Counted from the first letter of the stretch, positions 22,893 through 35,260 are shown. The stretch is 64,000 nt of DNA from Paratinospora sagittata (GCA_035771175.1 CM069603.1:23040286-23104285); one strand, 5' to 3'. Notes: generated by a model not told the origin, from the letters alone. Numbers and translations are program-made.

Positions 22893-23280
22893 ACAGCGTA
22901 GGGGTGCCATTGGTTCAGTTTGAGTCGGTTTAGTGCTCAAATGGAAATTAAACCGATCACTTAAAAAATCAAACCGAATGAAGTTAGTTTGGTTCGATTT
23001 TAGTTTATTGGTTTACATATTTAACTTATAATAATATTTTTTTTAAATAAAAAGTAATAAAAATATCTAATTTTATCATCAAGAACTAATAATTATGTAA
23101 TAAGTAAATATTATAATATATTTGACATAAATTATGATTTTAACTTGATCGATTCGGTTCGGACTAGTGAATCTCAATCCACAACCTAAATCGAATATGT
23201 TAAAAATCGAATAGAACGGAACCAATCGACTCAATTTTGTAATTTTGGCCAAACTATTAACACTACAAAACAGCAGCCTA
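22893..23280. repeat. MITE-like repeat rich in GGTTCGGTT-type motifs
   Basis: It begins near GTAGGGGTGCCATTGGTTC and contains many copies of AAACCGA, TCGGTTC and their complements, a pattern of hAT-related MITEs. The right boundary near 23270 is not defined. Confidence 0.35.
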
Positions 23281-24500
23281 GCTACAAATGAAACCACCAA
23301 TATACCATCAAAAGATTTAATTTCCCAAGGTTCTTAGGTACAGTTCGAGCATCATCTCGGCGTTATTGGGTACTTGGAGTACAAGCAACATGCTGCTTCC
23401 TACCAGCAAGTCGGTCTATAAATGGACCATAATCATTTCATGATAAGTGTTTGACAATATTTCACGCAGACGCAGCTGCAGCTGCAATCCTTATTCACCT
23501 TTGTTGGAGCCAATCATCTGAGCTTAATGCTAGTACAAGCGAAAGGCTGTATAAAGTGATCATAACTGTAATTAATATACAAAGATGAGATGTGTACTTT
23601 TTAAAAATTTCAAGTGGAAATGAATGCAGGGCATTTCCAGCTGGAGGACATACGTGAAGAGCAGCTCTCATCACTATTCAAAAAACCTACGTGACTCTCA
23701 CATGCCTTTTTTTCTTCCTCATTAGCTGTAAATGACACATCAGAACAACAAACCCCAAATTGGGGAACGTAATAAGTCTTCTTTAATTTTTGGCCTGCTT
23801 GATTTCCAATTTTCTAGAGAACCACATTTCTTCCTTGACCGGATCTTCCGCTTGTCCTCACCACCAACGCATACGAAAACAGTACGTAGAACCCAATTCA
23901 ATAATTATTTTTTACTTTTAAATATTTGATCTAATTTTTTTGACTTCTTTGTATCCTCTCGTTAAAAAATAAATTAAAAAAGAAAAGAAAGGGAAGAAAA
24001 AGCTAAGTGGGTTTCTTGGCTGCCACTCCAGGAGGCTTGTGAGATCATAAGAGAACACAACCTCCTGGGGTAGGCCTGCCTAACCGTGCACTTCTTCTTA
24101 TTCAAGCAATCTCTTAACCCTTTTTCTTCTTTCAATTTTTGTTCCATTGTTTAATTACCAGCTAGGGTCTTATTCATTTTCTTTTTTGTTAAATTTTGTT
24201 TGTTTAATTGCTGATTGGTTTGTAGTCAACGTGATTCAAACTCTTTCAAATGGTTATTGACATTTGATACAAATTACAAAACAGCTAGCTGCAGGAGTGG
24301 GGAGCTTGCTCGCAATCTAATTTCTAATTAAAACCATGGCTTTGCTTTTGATTTCTCGACCCACCTAATTCTCCATTTCTCATATTTCAATCAATTGGTC
24401 GTGTTCCCAGTATAGAAACTCCCTTGTTCTCTCTCATATCTCGTGAGGACTCATCCATTGGTTATAGGAAGTGAGAAGAAATTAAGAAATCACATTGATT
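23281..24500 (+). promoter_or_regulatory. Upstream region and likely 5' UTR of the TTL gene
   Basis: There is no other gene here. Pyrimidine-rich sequence at about 24350-24450 (CTCCATTTCTC, TTCTCTCTCATATCTCG) is typical of a plant 5' UTR just before the start codon. I cannot assign a TATA box or transcription start with confidence. Confidence 0.4.
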
Positions 24501-27500
24501 ATGGTTTCCATGGCAGCTGCCGAAGTAGTAGACCCCTCACCTCGAAAGAATCCCGCGGGCTGTGGTATTTTCAATGGAGTTCTCCGTGGCCGGTGTCTCA
24601 GGCATAGAAAGGCGGCCTCAATAAGCTCAATTCCAATGCACAAACTTAATATTGTTTCAAATTCGAAGCGAAGACGAGGAGGCTCCGATGAGATCCTCTT
24701 CCTTGATACCTCCAATTTGGCTGAAACTTCTCCAAAACAAGCCGAGAAGCCAATCACAAAATCCACCTTAATTCATCCAAAAGCCCCAAATCGCTATAAC
24801 AGGTATCCTAATTCCATAATTGGTACACCAACTAGTTCTTCATCGTCGAACAGTTCGATCACAAGGGTAGGAGGCCATGGAAGAAGAGCACCACCTAAAG
24901 AGGCCATCAACATTTCTACTGAGCTTGATAGTTTGATCACTGATCATCAGCGATCAAAGGATAGCAATACACTTATTCGAGCTTCTTCTAGCAATGTTAT
25001 GCTCTTTGGTCAATTGGGTAATATAAGGCAACCACAACCTGTTGTAGCTAATGGGAATTCAAACTCAGGCAATTATGTCAATTCCACCAACAATGGTCTT
25101 GATTACTCTTCTTATAACGCAGCAAGAGATGCATATAATTCAACTCCTAATGGCAAGTATAGCTTTAACCGTAGTATTAACAGCAATGGTGTAATGGGCA
25201 ACATAGCAAGGAAGAATTCCAATGAAATGGAGTCCGGAATGTCTTTGTGTCGAGCTCTATCTAAAAGATCGGATCCTGAGAAATTAAAGATGATGGGTAA
25301 CGAGGTGTTTAAGAAGGGCAGACTTGCCGAGGCTCTCGCTCTGTATGACCGTGCAATTGCACTGAACCCAGAGATGGCATCGTATCATAGTAACAAAAGC
25401 GCGGTATTGGCAGCTATGGGTCGGCTACTTGAGGCGGTTTTTGAGTGCAGAGAAGCCATTAGAATTGATCCTTGTTATCAGAGGGCACACCATCGTTTGG
25501 GAACACTTCTTCTCAGGTACCACATTTTTCTAAGATATAGTAGCAAACCGAATAGGCAGATATTTACTCTTTTTCTGTGTAGCTAGGATCCTTATTTTTA
25601 TCTTTTATTAATTACTTTTACAGATTGGGTGAAGCAGAGAAAGCATTGGATCACTTTAAGCAGTCCGGACAAGAAGCCAAAAGCGACGAGATTGCCCAAA
25701 CTGAGGTACTTCAAACCCATCTCAACAAGTGTAATGAAGCCAGGAAGCAAAAAGACTGGATCACAGCACTGAAAGAGACTGATCGCGCAATATCCTCTGG
25801 TGCAGATTCAGCTTTACAGGTTAACAGCTTTACAGATTCTTCTTGTTATACTTAATTATTTTTCTATCTTGTCTTCTTTCATATATAATGCGAACATTTT
25901 TCTATATATAAACCTATAAATATGGGGCTCCTTCAGATTTTCTCATTCAAAGCGGAAGCCTTATTGATGCTTCATAGACATGAAGACGCCAACACCACAT
26001 TAACTAAGGCACCAACATTCGACATTGAAGACTGTACCAAGTTCTTCGGCTCTACCGGAAATGCAAAAATACTGTCCGTGCGGGCGCAGGTCGAGATGGC
26101 TGCCGGCAGGTAGGTAGTATAATTTATTTATTGCCTGATTATATATGAACTGTAACTTGAGCATATGTGCCCGATATTATTTGATAGAGTTTGATGGGAA
26201 GAAAGATAATATTCAATAATCTCTTAATAGTAGGCCTTTTATAGGAAATCAAACCTAAAACCAAATTAAACTATTACTCTAAATATCCTAAAGTAGTTAT
26301 AACTCCAATCACGAATAAAAAGCCTAATACAAATAAAATAAAGTAATACTAAAAGGACGTTAGGTGCCAGCCTTCTTTAAATGTTAGAGATGTTATGTAA
26401 TATACGTACATTTCCAAAACATCTAAGAAAGTTGATTGCATCAGCGTACATAAAACATTTTTCAATAACATAACTCCAACGTTCCCTTAATTAATATTTA
26501 GAGTAAATCTATATTAACATTATCATCCTCCACCCCTTGCATATGAATCTTAAGAGTTTAAAATTGTTCAAGAGCCATGTTTTAGCCAGAAATATAATAG
26601 GAGTTATATTGTTTTATTGTTAATTATTGTGGGTGGTTGAATTGAAGATGATCGAATTGAGTTATAACATGATTTATATATATATATATATATAGGTTCG
26701 ATGAGGCAGTAGCGTCGGCTCAACAAGCGGCTCGACTGGACCCGTCGAACAAGGAAATGGGTGTTGTAGTGAGGAGGGCCCGAGCAGTTGCATGGGCTCG
26801 ATCAAACGGTAACGAGCTCTACAAGAGCTCCAAGTTCCAAGAAGCATGCGTGGCATACAGCCAAGGACTCGAGCACGATCCGCTCAACGCGGTCTTGCTT
26901 TGCAATCGAGCCGCTTGTCGATTCAAATTCGGCCAATTCGAAAGGGCCGCCGAGGATTGCACTAAAGCTCTAAGTCTGCGTCCCTCCTACTCCAAGGCCA
27001 CACTGAGAAGAGCCGATTGCAATGCCAAGGTGAGTGATTATTTTAGAGTAAATGTTAAAGACACCTTAGTTGTTAATATTATTTTTTGATTCACATTAGA
27101 TATCTTTGAAAGTTGAGGATGTTGCACAATATACGCGTATTCCTAAAATCTTTAAAGGTGTTTTGTGCCAATGTTAAAAAATAACATTATCTGCCAAAAT
27201 ACATAAAATATTTTTTATTATTTTAATAATATGTGCACTGCACCATAATTTTCACACTTTAAACAATATTTTTTAGAATAATGTAATTGACTGGGATATT
27301 ATACTACAATAAAAGTACAACATTCCATCACCTTCATTCCATCACCTTTAAATTTGTGCAATGTTAATATAACAAACTTAATGTATAAGACATTAAAAAG
27401 GGGTTCAAATGTTGTACAACATTTTACTTTGATTATATTAGAAGTGCCAACCTCTCTTTCTTTCAATTTTAAAATTTGTTTGATATTAATTGTTTTTGAG

Positions 27501-29446
27501 GGGTTTTGTTGGTGATCAGATGGAACGTTGGGAAACGTCAATTCATGATTATGAGATGGTCATGAGGGAAACGCCGGGGGATCAGGAGGTGGCTCGGGCC
27601 TTGTTTGAGGCACAGGTTGAGCTGAAGAAGCATAGGGGAGAAGACGTTACAGACATGAAGTTCGGTGCTGACGTTATTGTTATCCCAAGCGACGATCGTT
27701 TCAGACGATTGATTACTTCGCCTGGTATTTGCACTTCACCTGGAATTATATTGAAATGGAACCCTTTGACCACCTTGCATTGCTAGCTGCAGAAACAAAT
27801 ATGGGAAGGAAAATGCCCCTTGAAGTGCTCATCGAGAGTGTTCATTACTTTTGTACACCATTAAATTGCCTATAATCATATATTAACACATGATTCGAGA
27901 CAATTTAATGATGTATAAAATATATATACACTTCAGATGTGCATTTTGAATGTCATTGTAGCTTTACTCAGAAAGGAAATTAACATTAAAAAAAAAAAAA
28001 AACAAAACAAAAGAAGAAAGAGAAAAAAAGAAACAAGATTAAGAAACAAATTCATTCAAAATCAATTTTAATTGTTTTCCTTTTTTAAGATCTCTATTTA
28101 TATTTGTTGCAATGTTATTTTTTATATGAGAAACTCTATCTAACTACAAAAAAATATAATTTTAAGTGCAACTACCCATGTACAATTATTAAATTATTTA
28201 AAAATATACAACATACATTTATCTAATGGTTATTAATGTGTAGTTACTGTAATTTTTTATAGTTAAATTAATATTTTCTTTTTTATATTAATTCAGTGTT
28301 ATTATTTCAATGCACATACTCAACAATATCGCCAAATGTTATAATCCCAAAAAGAATTTTGTTCAAGTAAAATCCTATGAGGTAGCTCGTCTATGCGAAT
28401 AGGTGATTGTGGGCTTTCTCAATCCAGCCGAAAGGTCCGGCGGGCTGAGTAATTCTTTGCATTTAAAAGAAAATATAGAGGACAAAAAAAAAATCAACTC
28501 GACATAAATTAACTGATGTTTCAATTTTGGTTTATCCAGTACTTCAAGTCAAATTTGTGATTTTGTTTGCTTTTGAAAAGTTTTTAACAAATAATACATT
28601 TAGTTTTACATGCAAATTTAGCTTAAAATTAATCAGTGCCGTTGGATTTACTACAAAAAAAACTCATAATTCTTCATATTATCAACAGGAATGTCAGTGG
28701 CGCTTTTCAGCAACAAATCCAGCGAGAAGCAAGTTATGCGTCATATGGAACAACTATGTAAAAGATACCCATCAGTCAACTTCATGAAGGTTTGTTATTA
28801 AATTTTCTCAGTTTCGATTGTATATTTAGATTTTTTATTTTATTTTAGTAGAAATAACCCCTTTAGCGTACATTAATCCCCGCACCTCAGCAGCATAGCA
28901 AAGGAATTACCAAGAACGAATATTGTTTGGCGTAGGAATTACCGACTGAACTTGGCCCCTCCTAAGGAATTGAACCGACCTCCCAACCTAAGCATGCCTA
29001 TTGAGCCTGCCACCGAACCATCGAGACAATGAGGAGATCGCAAAACAAAAAAAATAAAAACAAAACTAATTGTGTGGGTACACCGAGAGAATTAACTCTT
29101 ACTAATTAATATGAATTGATGCTGTTTTGCCCATTACAAAGAAAAGTAATAAAGAATGGCAATAGAGATGGTGTAGGAATCTACAAAAATATCTCCAATT
29201 AATTAAATCATGGGGCCTTCATACCTAAACGGTTATAACAAATCAGTTCATTTGATGACATATAATTTGTATAATCATATTAAATTGTTTCAGGTGGACG
29301 TTGAGGACCACCCGTACTTGGCAAAGGTAGAGGGGGCGAGCTCAGTGCCGGCATTCAAAATATACAAGAATGGTTCAAGGGTCAAAGAAATCCCGGGGCA
29401 CAGCCATGATTTGCTTGAAAGCTCAATCAAGTTCTACAGCACTTAG
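24501..29446 (+). CDS. TTL: TPR repeat thioredoxin-like protein (TTL family), seven exons
   Basis: Seven exons join into one frame: 24501-25516, 25624-25819, 25937-26109, 26696-27029, 27520-27724, 28689-28789 and 29294-29446. All introns are GT-AG, and the sum is 2178 bases, about 725 residues, the family's usual size. The start is the first ATG (MVSMAAAE). Residues 1-250 are low-complexity with an NPAGCGIFNGVLRGR motif. TPR units follow from about 257 (KMMGNEVFKKGRLAEALALY) to about 350 and again from about 370 to 620 (ARSNGNELYKSSKFQEACVA; LLCNRAACRFKFG). Residues about 624-725 are a thioredoxin-like fold with SSVPAFKIYKNGSRVKEIPG. The CxxC active site is absent (FSNKSSEKQV), so no redox activity is expected. 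Arabidopsis TTL proteins are scaffolds in brassinosteroid signalling and osmotic stress tolerance. The closest member (TTL3-like) is my guess. The gene looks intact. Confidence 0.93.
26679..26695 (+). repeat. TA microsatellite forming the acceptor end of TTL intron 3
   Basis: The 3' splice site of intron 3 (26110-26695) is a TA run ending TATAG directly before the exon base at 26696. No pyrimidine tract is visible at this acceptor, although the reading frame and the TPR sequence on both sides require this junction. Confidence 0.8.
28829..29036 (-). mobile_element. tRNA-derived SINE in TTL intron 6
   Basis: On the minus strand a box-A-like TGGTTCGGTGG (plus 29010-29022) is followed by a perfect box B GGTTCAATTCC (plus 28966-28976), then a body with GAGGTGCGGGGATTAATG, and finally an A-rich tail (plus 28829-28846). 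This is the structure of a plant SINE of about 208 bp moved by LINE machinery. It lies antisense within intron 6 (28790-29293). Confidence 0.65.
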
Positions 29447-30062
29447 GAGAAGAAAAAAAAACATACTTGACAACGCTCAGAATATACCATTTGCAGCATG
29501 TAGACCCACCTGACATGAAAAAAATACAGGGTGCACTTTAGAAAAGAATGAGAGCCAACAGTATTGCTTCCATGGCATCAAGAGATCAGAAGAGAGCTAA
29601 GACTTAACAAAAGTTAAAGAGAACAGGGGAAAGGAATTAAGGGTATACCCTTAATATATATTTGTATCTATGTAGTTGATCAGAAGCTTGGTGTTTATAT
29701 GCTTTTTTGTGGATGTGTGCGTGCTTTTGGAGAATTTTGGTCATGTAGAAAACGAAGAAACAAAGCCATATATTTTGGAATACGACTCCTTTAGTCTCTC
29801 AACATGTCTATCATTTATTTCTCCATGGGTTTAAGGATAGCTGTACCCGCCAGCTCCATCTCTTTGTGAGTAAACTTTAAATATGTAGCTATATTTTATT
29901 GGAAATGATTAGTGTACTTGTTTTTAGTATTCATTTCTAGCACACAATACCATAGGTGGCGTTTGATACCCAAGAATCTCTCTATGGGAATGAGAATCAT
30001 TTTTTCAGGAAAGTGATTGAAGAGAATTGTGCATAAAAATTTTAAACAAATTTTCTGGGACT
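29447..30062 (+). other. 3' flank of the TTL gene
   Basis: The purine-rich sequence after the stop (GGAGAAGAAAAAAAAACA) and the following 400 bases are the likely 3' UTR. No canonical AATAAA was picked out in the first 400 bases. Nothing else is recognised. Confidence 0.4.
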
Positions 30063-30310
30063 ATTAGGCCATGTTTGGTATAGAATTTAAATACATTTTT
30101 TTTGTTTTTAAACAAAGATGCTATGAAAACTTGTTTGGTTAGGTTGTTTTTGAAAATAGGTTTTAAATGCGTCTTCAATATTTGTGAAGAAAACAAGAAA
30201 ACAACTTTTCGTTATTTTCCTTATTTTGTGAAAAAAGTACTTTAAAAACAGTTTTTGAAAGTTTGTTTTTAATTTGTTTTTTAAATTCTGAACCAAACAG
30301 ACTCTAATAT
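30063..30310. repeat. MITE-like inverted repeat (TGTTTGGT ends)
   Basis: The left end TTAGGCCATGTTTGGT and the right end, complement TTAGAGTCTGTTTGGTTC, form imperfect terminal inverted repeats about 245 bp apart. Ends of this type are common in plant MITEs. The superfamily is undecided because the target duplication is unclear. Confidence 0.5.
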
Positions 30311-31129
30311 TATTGTATTGGTTGTGTATTGAAATCTTATACGATTTCTTAAATTTTAATGATATTAAATAAATAATTTAATTAAAATATCTAAAAATAA
30401 AATTAGAAAAAATATTATTAATTACTATTAAATCAATAAAATTAATTACTTCATTTAAACTTAATAAAAATAAAAGAATTAATGTTAAATTAATTAGGTT
30501 ATTTAAATAAAATAAATTTATTTATTATTAAGAATATTTTTAAAATTTTCAATTTGTTTAATAATATTTCTTTAATAAACTAAAAACGAACTTTTAATAA
30601 AAATAGAAATTAATTTTTTAAGAAGTAGAAAAATTATATTTATTAAAATTAAAATATTTTAAAAATTAGTTATTTTAATATAATATAATGGATTTCAAAA
30701 AAGTGATTTTTATAACATTTATAAAATTATTTTCCATTAAATTAATAAAATCATTTTCCATTGAATTAATAAAATTATTTTTAATAAAATTATTTTTAAT
30801 AAAATTAATAATTTTTACTAAAATTAATGAATTTTCTACTAAATTTAATTAATTTTGTAAATTATTGATTTTTTCTAAGAAATCTTTTAATATTTTAATA
30901 AAATCATTTACTTTTTCAATAAAATGTTTGATACCTTAATAAAATTATTTAATTTTTTAAGAAAATTATCTAATACTTTAATAAAATTATATAATTTTTA
31001 ATAAAAACGTTTAATTTTTAAGTATAATTAATTATTTTTAAAATAAAATAAATTAATTTTAATATATAAATTTTTGTAATTCTTAAATAAAATTAATTGA
31101 TTTTAATGAAATTAATTAATTTTACTAAA

Positions 31130-31169
<40 letters not shown>
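30311..31169. repeat. Extremely AT-rich block ending in a TA microsatellite
   Basis: About 830 bases are built almost only of motifs like TTTAATAAAATTATTTAAT, repeated degenerately, and end in a pure TA run (31135-31169) that abuts viral copy B. Similar AT-rich sequence (42791-42862) flanks the far end of copy C, so the B/C complex appears to sit inside one AT-rich tract. Confidence 0.85.
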
Positions 31170-31171
<2 letters not shown>

Positions 31172-31407
31172 GGGTTATATCACATAGATATCTACTAGGA
31201 CATATCTTAAACACCTAGGACTACATTCAAAACACACTCAAGAAACCCAAAATGTAAATACAAAAGAAAGACATAGACGACTGTGAAAACAAACTTGAAG
31301 AAATACAAGAGACTCATAGACAACTTGAAGAAAGCGTAAAAGGAAACATTGACTAATGGCTATAATCCTACTGAGCTCTGTCTTGGAATGGCGAGAGCTG
31401 CTGCTGC

Positions 31408-31414
31408 TTTTATA
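31408..31414 (-). promoter_or_regulatory. TATA box of viral copy B pregenomic promoter
   Basis: TATAAAA on the minus strand in the context CTATAAAAGCAGCAGC, at the position matching copies A and C. Confidence 0.65.
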
Positions 31415-31475
31415 GATGGGAGAGCATGCAGCCAGACCTCAAGTTGTTTGGAATCCGTGGACAACTGAATGCCTA

Positions 31476-32564
31476 TCAGAAAGAGGCGTGCGTATGAACA
31501 GATGTTGTCGGTTGAGTGCTACTTGTCGACTCTGTGAACAGTGATGACTTTAACAAAAGGTAACAATATCTTGTCTGGTTACTGTAGAGGAATAATAGAA
31601 TGTCGGACAAGATGCTCTTAGCTTTACATAAAGTGGACTGAGACGTGCTTGGACGTATCTGACTAATCACGCGAGGTGGTGATAAGGAGGAATCTTCAGA
31701 GCTGACGACATGAACAGGTTAAGGAGAAGTTCATGGCGCAATAAGCGGGATCCTGACAGAAACTGGCTGAAAGGATGAAGACACAATCAATGAAGCACGT
31801 GGAGTCATTTCAGAAGTCATAGAGGATGCAGATGCAGATGCTGATGCCGACGTAGAAGCATGTTGTGCTGGGGAAGACGTGGCAGAAGATGCAACATGAA
31901 GATTTCTCGAGACGTTAAACGAATCTGGATATGCACGACGATGCAGACAGGGACGAATGTGAGGTAACTCTGTATGGAATTGCAAAAGAGAAGACTGACG
32001 ATGATGATGACTGTACAAACAGTAATACATGGCACTAAGACGCAGACGAGGGTATGAGTAGTGTTTACGACGATCATGGTGACCATTTGTAGTTGATCGG
32101 TGAATGTGAGGGGGAAAGATTCTCTTCCTCATCAGGATTTGGAGAGGGAGATTCCCAATATTTCTGTGTATCATGATAATATTATGGAGGTGGAGGAGAA
32201 TGTGATGGTCCGGGTAGGACACCACTATCACTATCAGCGGCTAGGTCAGCTGCTGGAGCATAGTGAGCTTCATACTCAACGAGTAATTGTTCTTCTATGA
32301 GGGGAGTATTATCCTTGAGCTGAGTAGGATGAGGGTTGTATGGAGCCAAAGATTCTATCAGAGAAGAGAGATGTTCTTCATGAATAAATTCACGAGGACC
32401 TCGAATGAACGGTGGCTGGGTATCTGGTTGATCATTGATATCGTTGAGAAAACTGCAGACACCAGATAGGATAGAATCTGAGAGATGGCATGAGTAGAAC
32501 TGAAATCTCTGAATGTAGTGTTATGAGATTAACCCGTGTTCTGAATCAGAATAAGGTTGATAAC

Positions 32565-32598
<34 letters not shown>

Positions 32599-32900
32599 CC
32601 ATTTTTAGAGAAAGATTCTGTCAGATTTGATGGATTTCTTTAATCCATGTTGACAGTGGAGCAAATAGTTGCAAACAATCCTTGAGTCGAGAAGGAGCAG
32701 GGTCTTGAATCCTCTGTAGCAATGGTCTTGGGAGGAAGGCAATGACAATCTTGTATAGAAATGAAACACACCAGATATACCAGTACAAATTCTCTGTAAG
32801 AAGAGTTCGTAGATGTATAATGAATAAATACGAATGTGTTTGAGCGAATGGATTGCCATTTTGGATCTGTTTAGAAAAATCCATGATATGCTTGTGGGCA
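31476..32900 (-). pseudogene. Viral copy B: C-terminal extension and 3'-terminal region
   Basis: This covers the segment after the LFAPLSTWIKEIHQ motif (32621), the TA microsatellite at 32567-32597, an acidic stretch and the Ser/His-rich frame 32231-31731 with SAMYYCLYSHH and a long alternating Ser-Ala run. Further frames to 31476 keep the RPSTSQSTL motif also seen at 42100 in copy C. Frame changes separate the parts. Function unknown. Confidence 0.5.
32567..32597. repeat. TA microsatellite inside viral copy B
   Basis: A pure TA run at the same coding position as in copies A and C. Confidence 0.9.
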
Positions 32901-33822
32901 TAGTAAAACAACTTGGATCGGGCCAATTGATTTAGTTCATGGGCTGTTTTGGGCTCTGAACAGTCAGGAGGAACAGTGATTGCACAAATATGGGGAATGA
33001 ACCCAAAAGGATGGTGTAACTGGATTGGTTTGGGTCTTGTGACAATCTTGAGCTGTAATAACAGAGGAAGGGTAAAACAACCCGTCAGTAAAAAGGCTTG
33101 GGCCTTAGACTTTTGGATTGGTCGGGTTAAGAAATCTGCTAAGATATTCTTCTGGCCTGGAATGTGTTTGACTGTGAAGTTGTATTGTGTAAAACATTCC
33201 TGTAGGCCTAAGAGTTGAGCAGATGGCACTATTTTATTCTTGAAGTCCAGCATCTTGGGAAAATATGAGTTATCCATTTGGATTTCAAATTGTGCTGGGC
33301 GTAGGAAGAAGACGAACTTCTGAATACCAAATTTGACAGCAAGAATCTCTTTGATAGAGATGTGGTAATGAAGTTCAGCTTGAGAAAATGCGCCACTTTG
33401 ATACCCCAAATATTCATATTATTCCCTGCTTTTTCGAGGAGAACGGCCCCTCAGTAGAGATCCGAAGCATTTGTCTGTAGAATCAAAGAACCAGTGGTTG
33501 GGAGAACCAGAGGAGGTGGGTTCTGACAAATAGTCTTCAGATGCTTGATGGCTTGAGTATGGGGTTCTTGCCAATCAGGAGGCTTCTTCTTGAGAAGAAC
33601 AGATAAGACAGAAGTATACTGGGATACTTTGGGCAAGAAAGACCAGAGATAGTTAACAATACCAATAAACTGTTGTAATTGCTGTCGTGTAAAATGAGAA
33701 TCAGGAAACTGCAACAGTTCAATGGTAATATGAGAGCCAGGTTGATAAACTTCATTATAAAATTTCATTCCAAGAAAGTCAATCTCAGTAGTGTTGAGAA
33801 TGCTTTTCTTCTCAGAGAGCAT
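32621..33822 (-). pseudogene. Viral copy B: RT connection, RNase H and start of C-terminal extension
   Basis: The frame 33822-33451 carries the FLGMKFY and FTRQQLQQFIGIVNYLW segments that follow the RT palm. The frame 33409-32621 carries RNase H landmarks SIKEILAVK, QMDNSYF and LADFLTRPIQ, then ELNQLARSKLFYYAH and the rest of the extension without a break. The first RNase H Asp stands near 33460 in a TNASDLY context, where Asp is replaced by Asn. A stop and a frame change occur between the two frames. Confidence 0.75.
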
Positions 33823-33879
33823 GATTCCTGCAACTTTAGTAATATCAATAAATTGATGTAAAAGCTGTGATGATCTGCA

Positions 33880-34675
33880 TCATTCTTCAAGAATAACATC
33901 AATATAGATCAATGCTGTAGAGAGTAAAGAAACATAGATCTTAGTCATAGCTTTCTGAAATAAAGATGGAGCAACCTTGAGGCCAAAAGGCATAGCCGTC
34001 CATTGGTAATGTGCATTAGGAATGCAAAATGCTGTTTTGGGACGATCATCAGGATGAACACCTAGTTGCCAAAATCCTGCTTTGAGATCAAATTTGTTGT
34101 AGATAGTGGATCCGGCAAAGAGAGAGAGCTGTGACAGGAAATTTATCATCACGTAAGAAGGTGTTCAGAGGCTTATAATTAATAACAAGCCTTTTCTTAC
34201 CGCGTCGTTGTTCGGCTTTTTTGTTGACATAAAAAGCCTGGCATGCCCAATCAGAATCTGTAGGTTCGATTAGTCTTTGGGCAAGTAATTCTGCACACTC
34301 TTGTCGAGCAAGAGTTAATTCATCAGGAGGCATTCCTGGATGTATAGCCTTGGTTGGATTGATATCTTCATTCAGTTTGAAGGGTAGATGGACATAATAC
34401 ATGACATTCTTCCACAAAAGATGGGGATTGGTAAAATCCTTGTGTGACTCTGTAAATGATCGTTGGAGCTTGGCTTGAAGATCATTTGTATCTTGTATAA
34501 TATACAGCTTAGGCACACTTGTATAGGGAAGAAATTGCTGCTTGTATAAAATACCAGTGGGTAGTATTCTAAGCTTAGTCAGGGAATAGATGTCCATACC
34601 GATTAGGATATCTTTATCAGGAAGATAACAACCAATGATATGAGTCCAAACAATGGAATCTGGAAAGAACTTCAA
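33880..34675 (-). pseudogene. Viral copy B: reverse transcriptase, active site destroyed
   Basis: The frame 34675-34088 covers the end of protease and the RT start (KRLVINYKPLN). The frame 34152-33880 covers KFDLKAGFWQL, KTAFCIP and MPFGLK. At the catalytic motif a short deletion removes the second aspartate (YIDVIL instead of the expected YIDD) and leads to a stop a few codons later. The enzyme cannot work. Confidence 0.85.
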
Positions 34676-35260
34676 ACCTATTTTCTTAGCAGTGATAAGG
34701 TTTGTCTGAAAGATTTCATTGTTGGTGGCTTTGAATAACTCTTTATGGGGCTTCCAACATTATTTGGGAAGAATACGTGGATTCATCATACTTTTGAATG
34801 CACCAGTGTCAAAATAAGCAATAACCTTAATAGGATTACCGTATTTTGATGTAAGCAATGAAATGGGAGCATAAGGCATTATATGAGTAGGAGCTGTTGG
34901 AAATAAATGAGAAATCATACCCATAAAGTTATCATCATCGTCTGAGAGAATATCCGAGTCAGCTTCAGAGAATTCTGACGAATAATCTTGATAAGCAAAA
35001 ATTGTTTCATCATCAGGTAAATCCTGTTCAGAGAAAACTGATTCAATGTCTTGATCCGGAGCAAGTGAATAGGATTGTTGTATCTGATGAATAAGATGCT
35101 GACTTTTCTTCTTGTCAGGACGTTGTTTTGCATAGTGTCTTGGTTTCTTACAAATATAACATCTGGACTGCTTAGAGGAAGAAGAGGATCGGCGTTTAAA
35201 ATATCGAAGACATCGTTTCTTCTTGGAAAACCAGGGAGAACGAGACTTATGATATTTCAT
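34676..35260 (-). pseudogene. Viral copy B: zinc finger and protease start
   Basis: The frame 35260-34760 contains the finger CYICKKPRHYAKQR (35119-35161), in which the final Cys ligand is replaced by Arg. It continues to the protease active site FDTGAFKSMM near 34810 and then stops. A frame or stop break separates this from the ILIGMDIYS part downstream at 34675. Confidence 0.8.
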
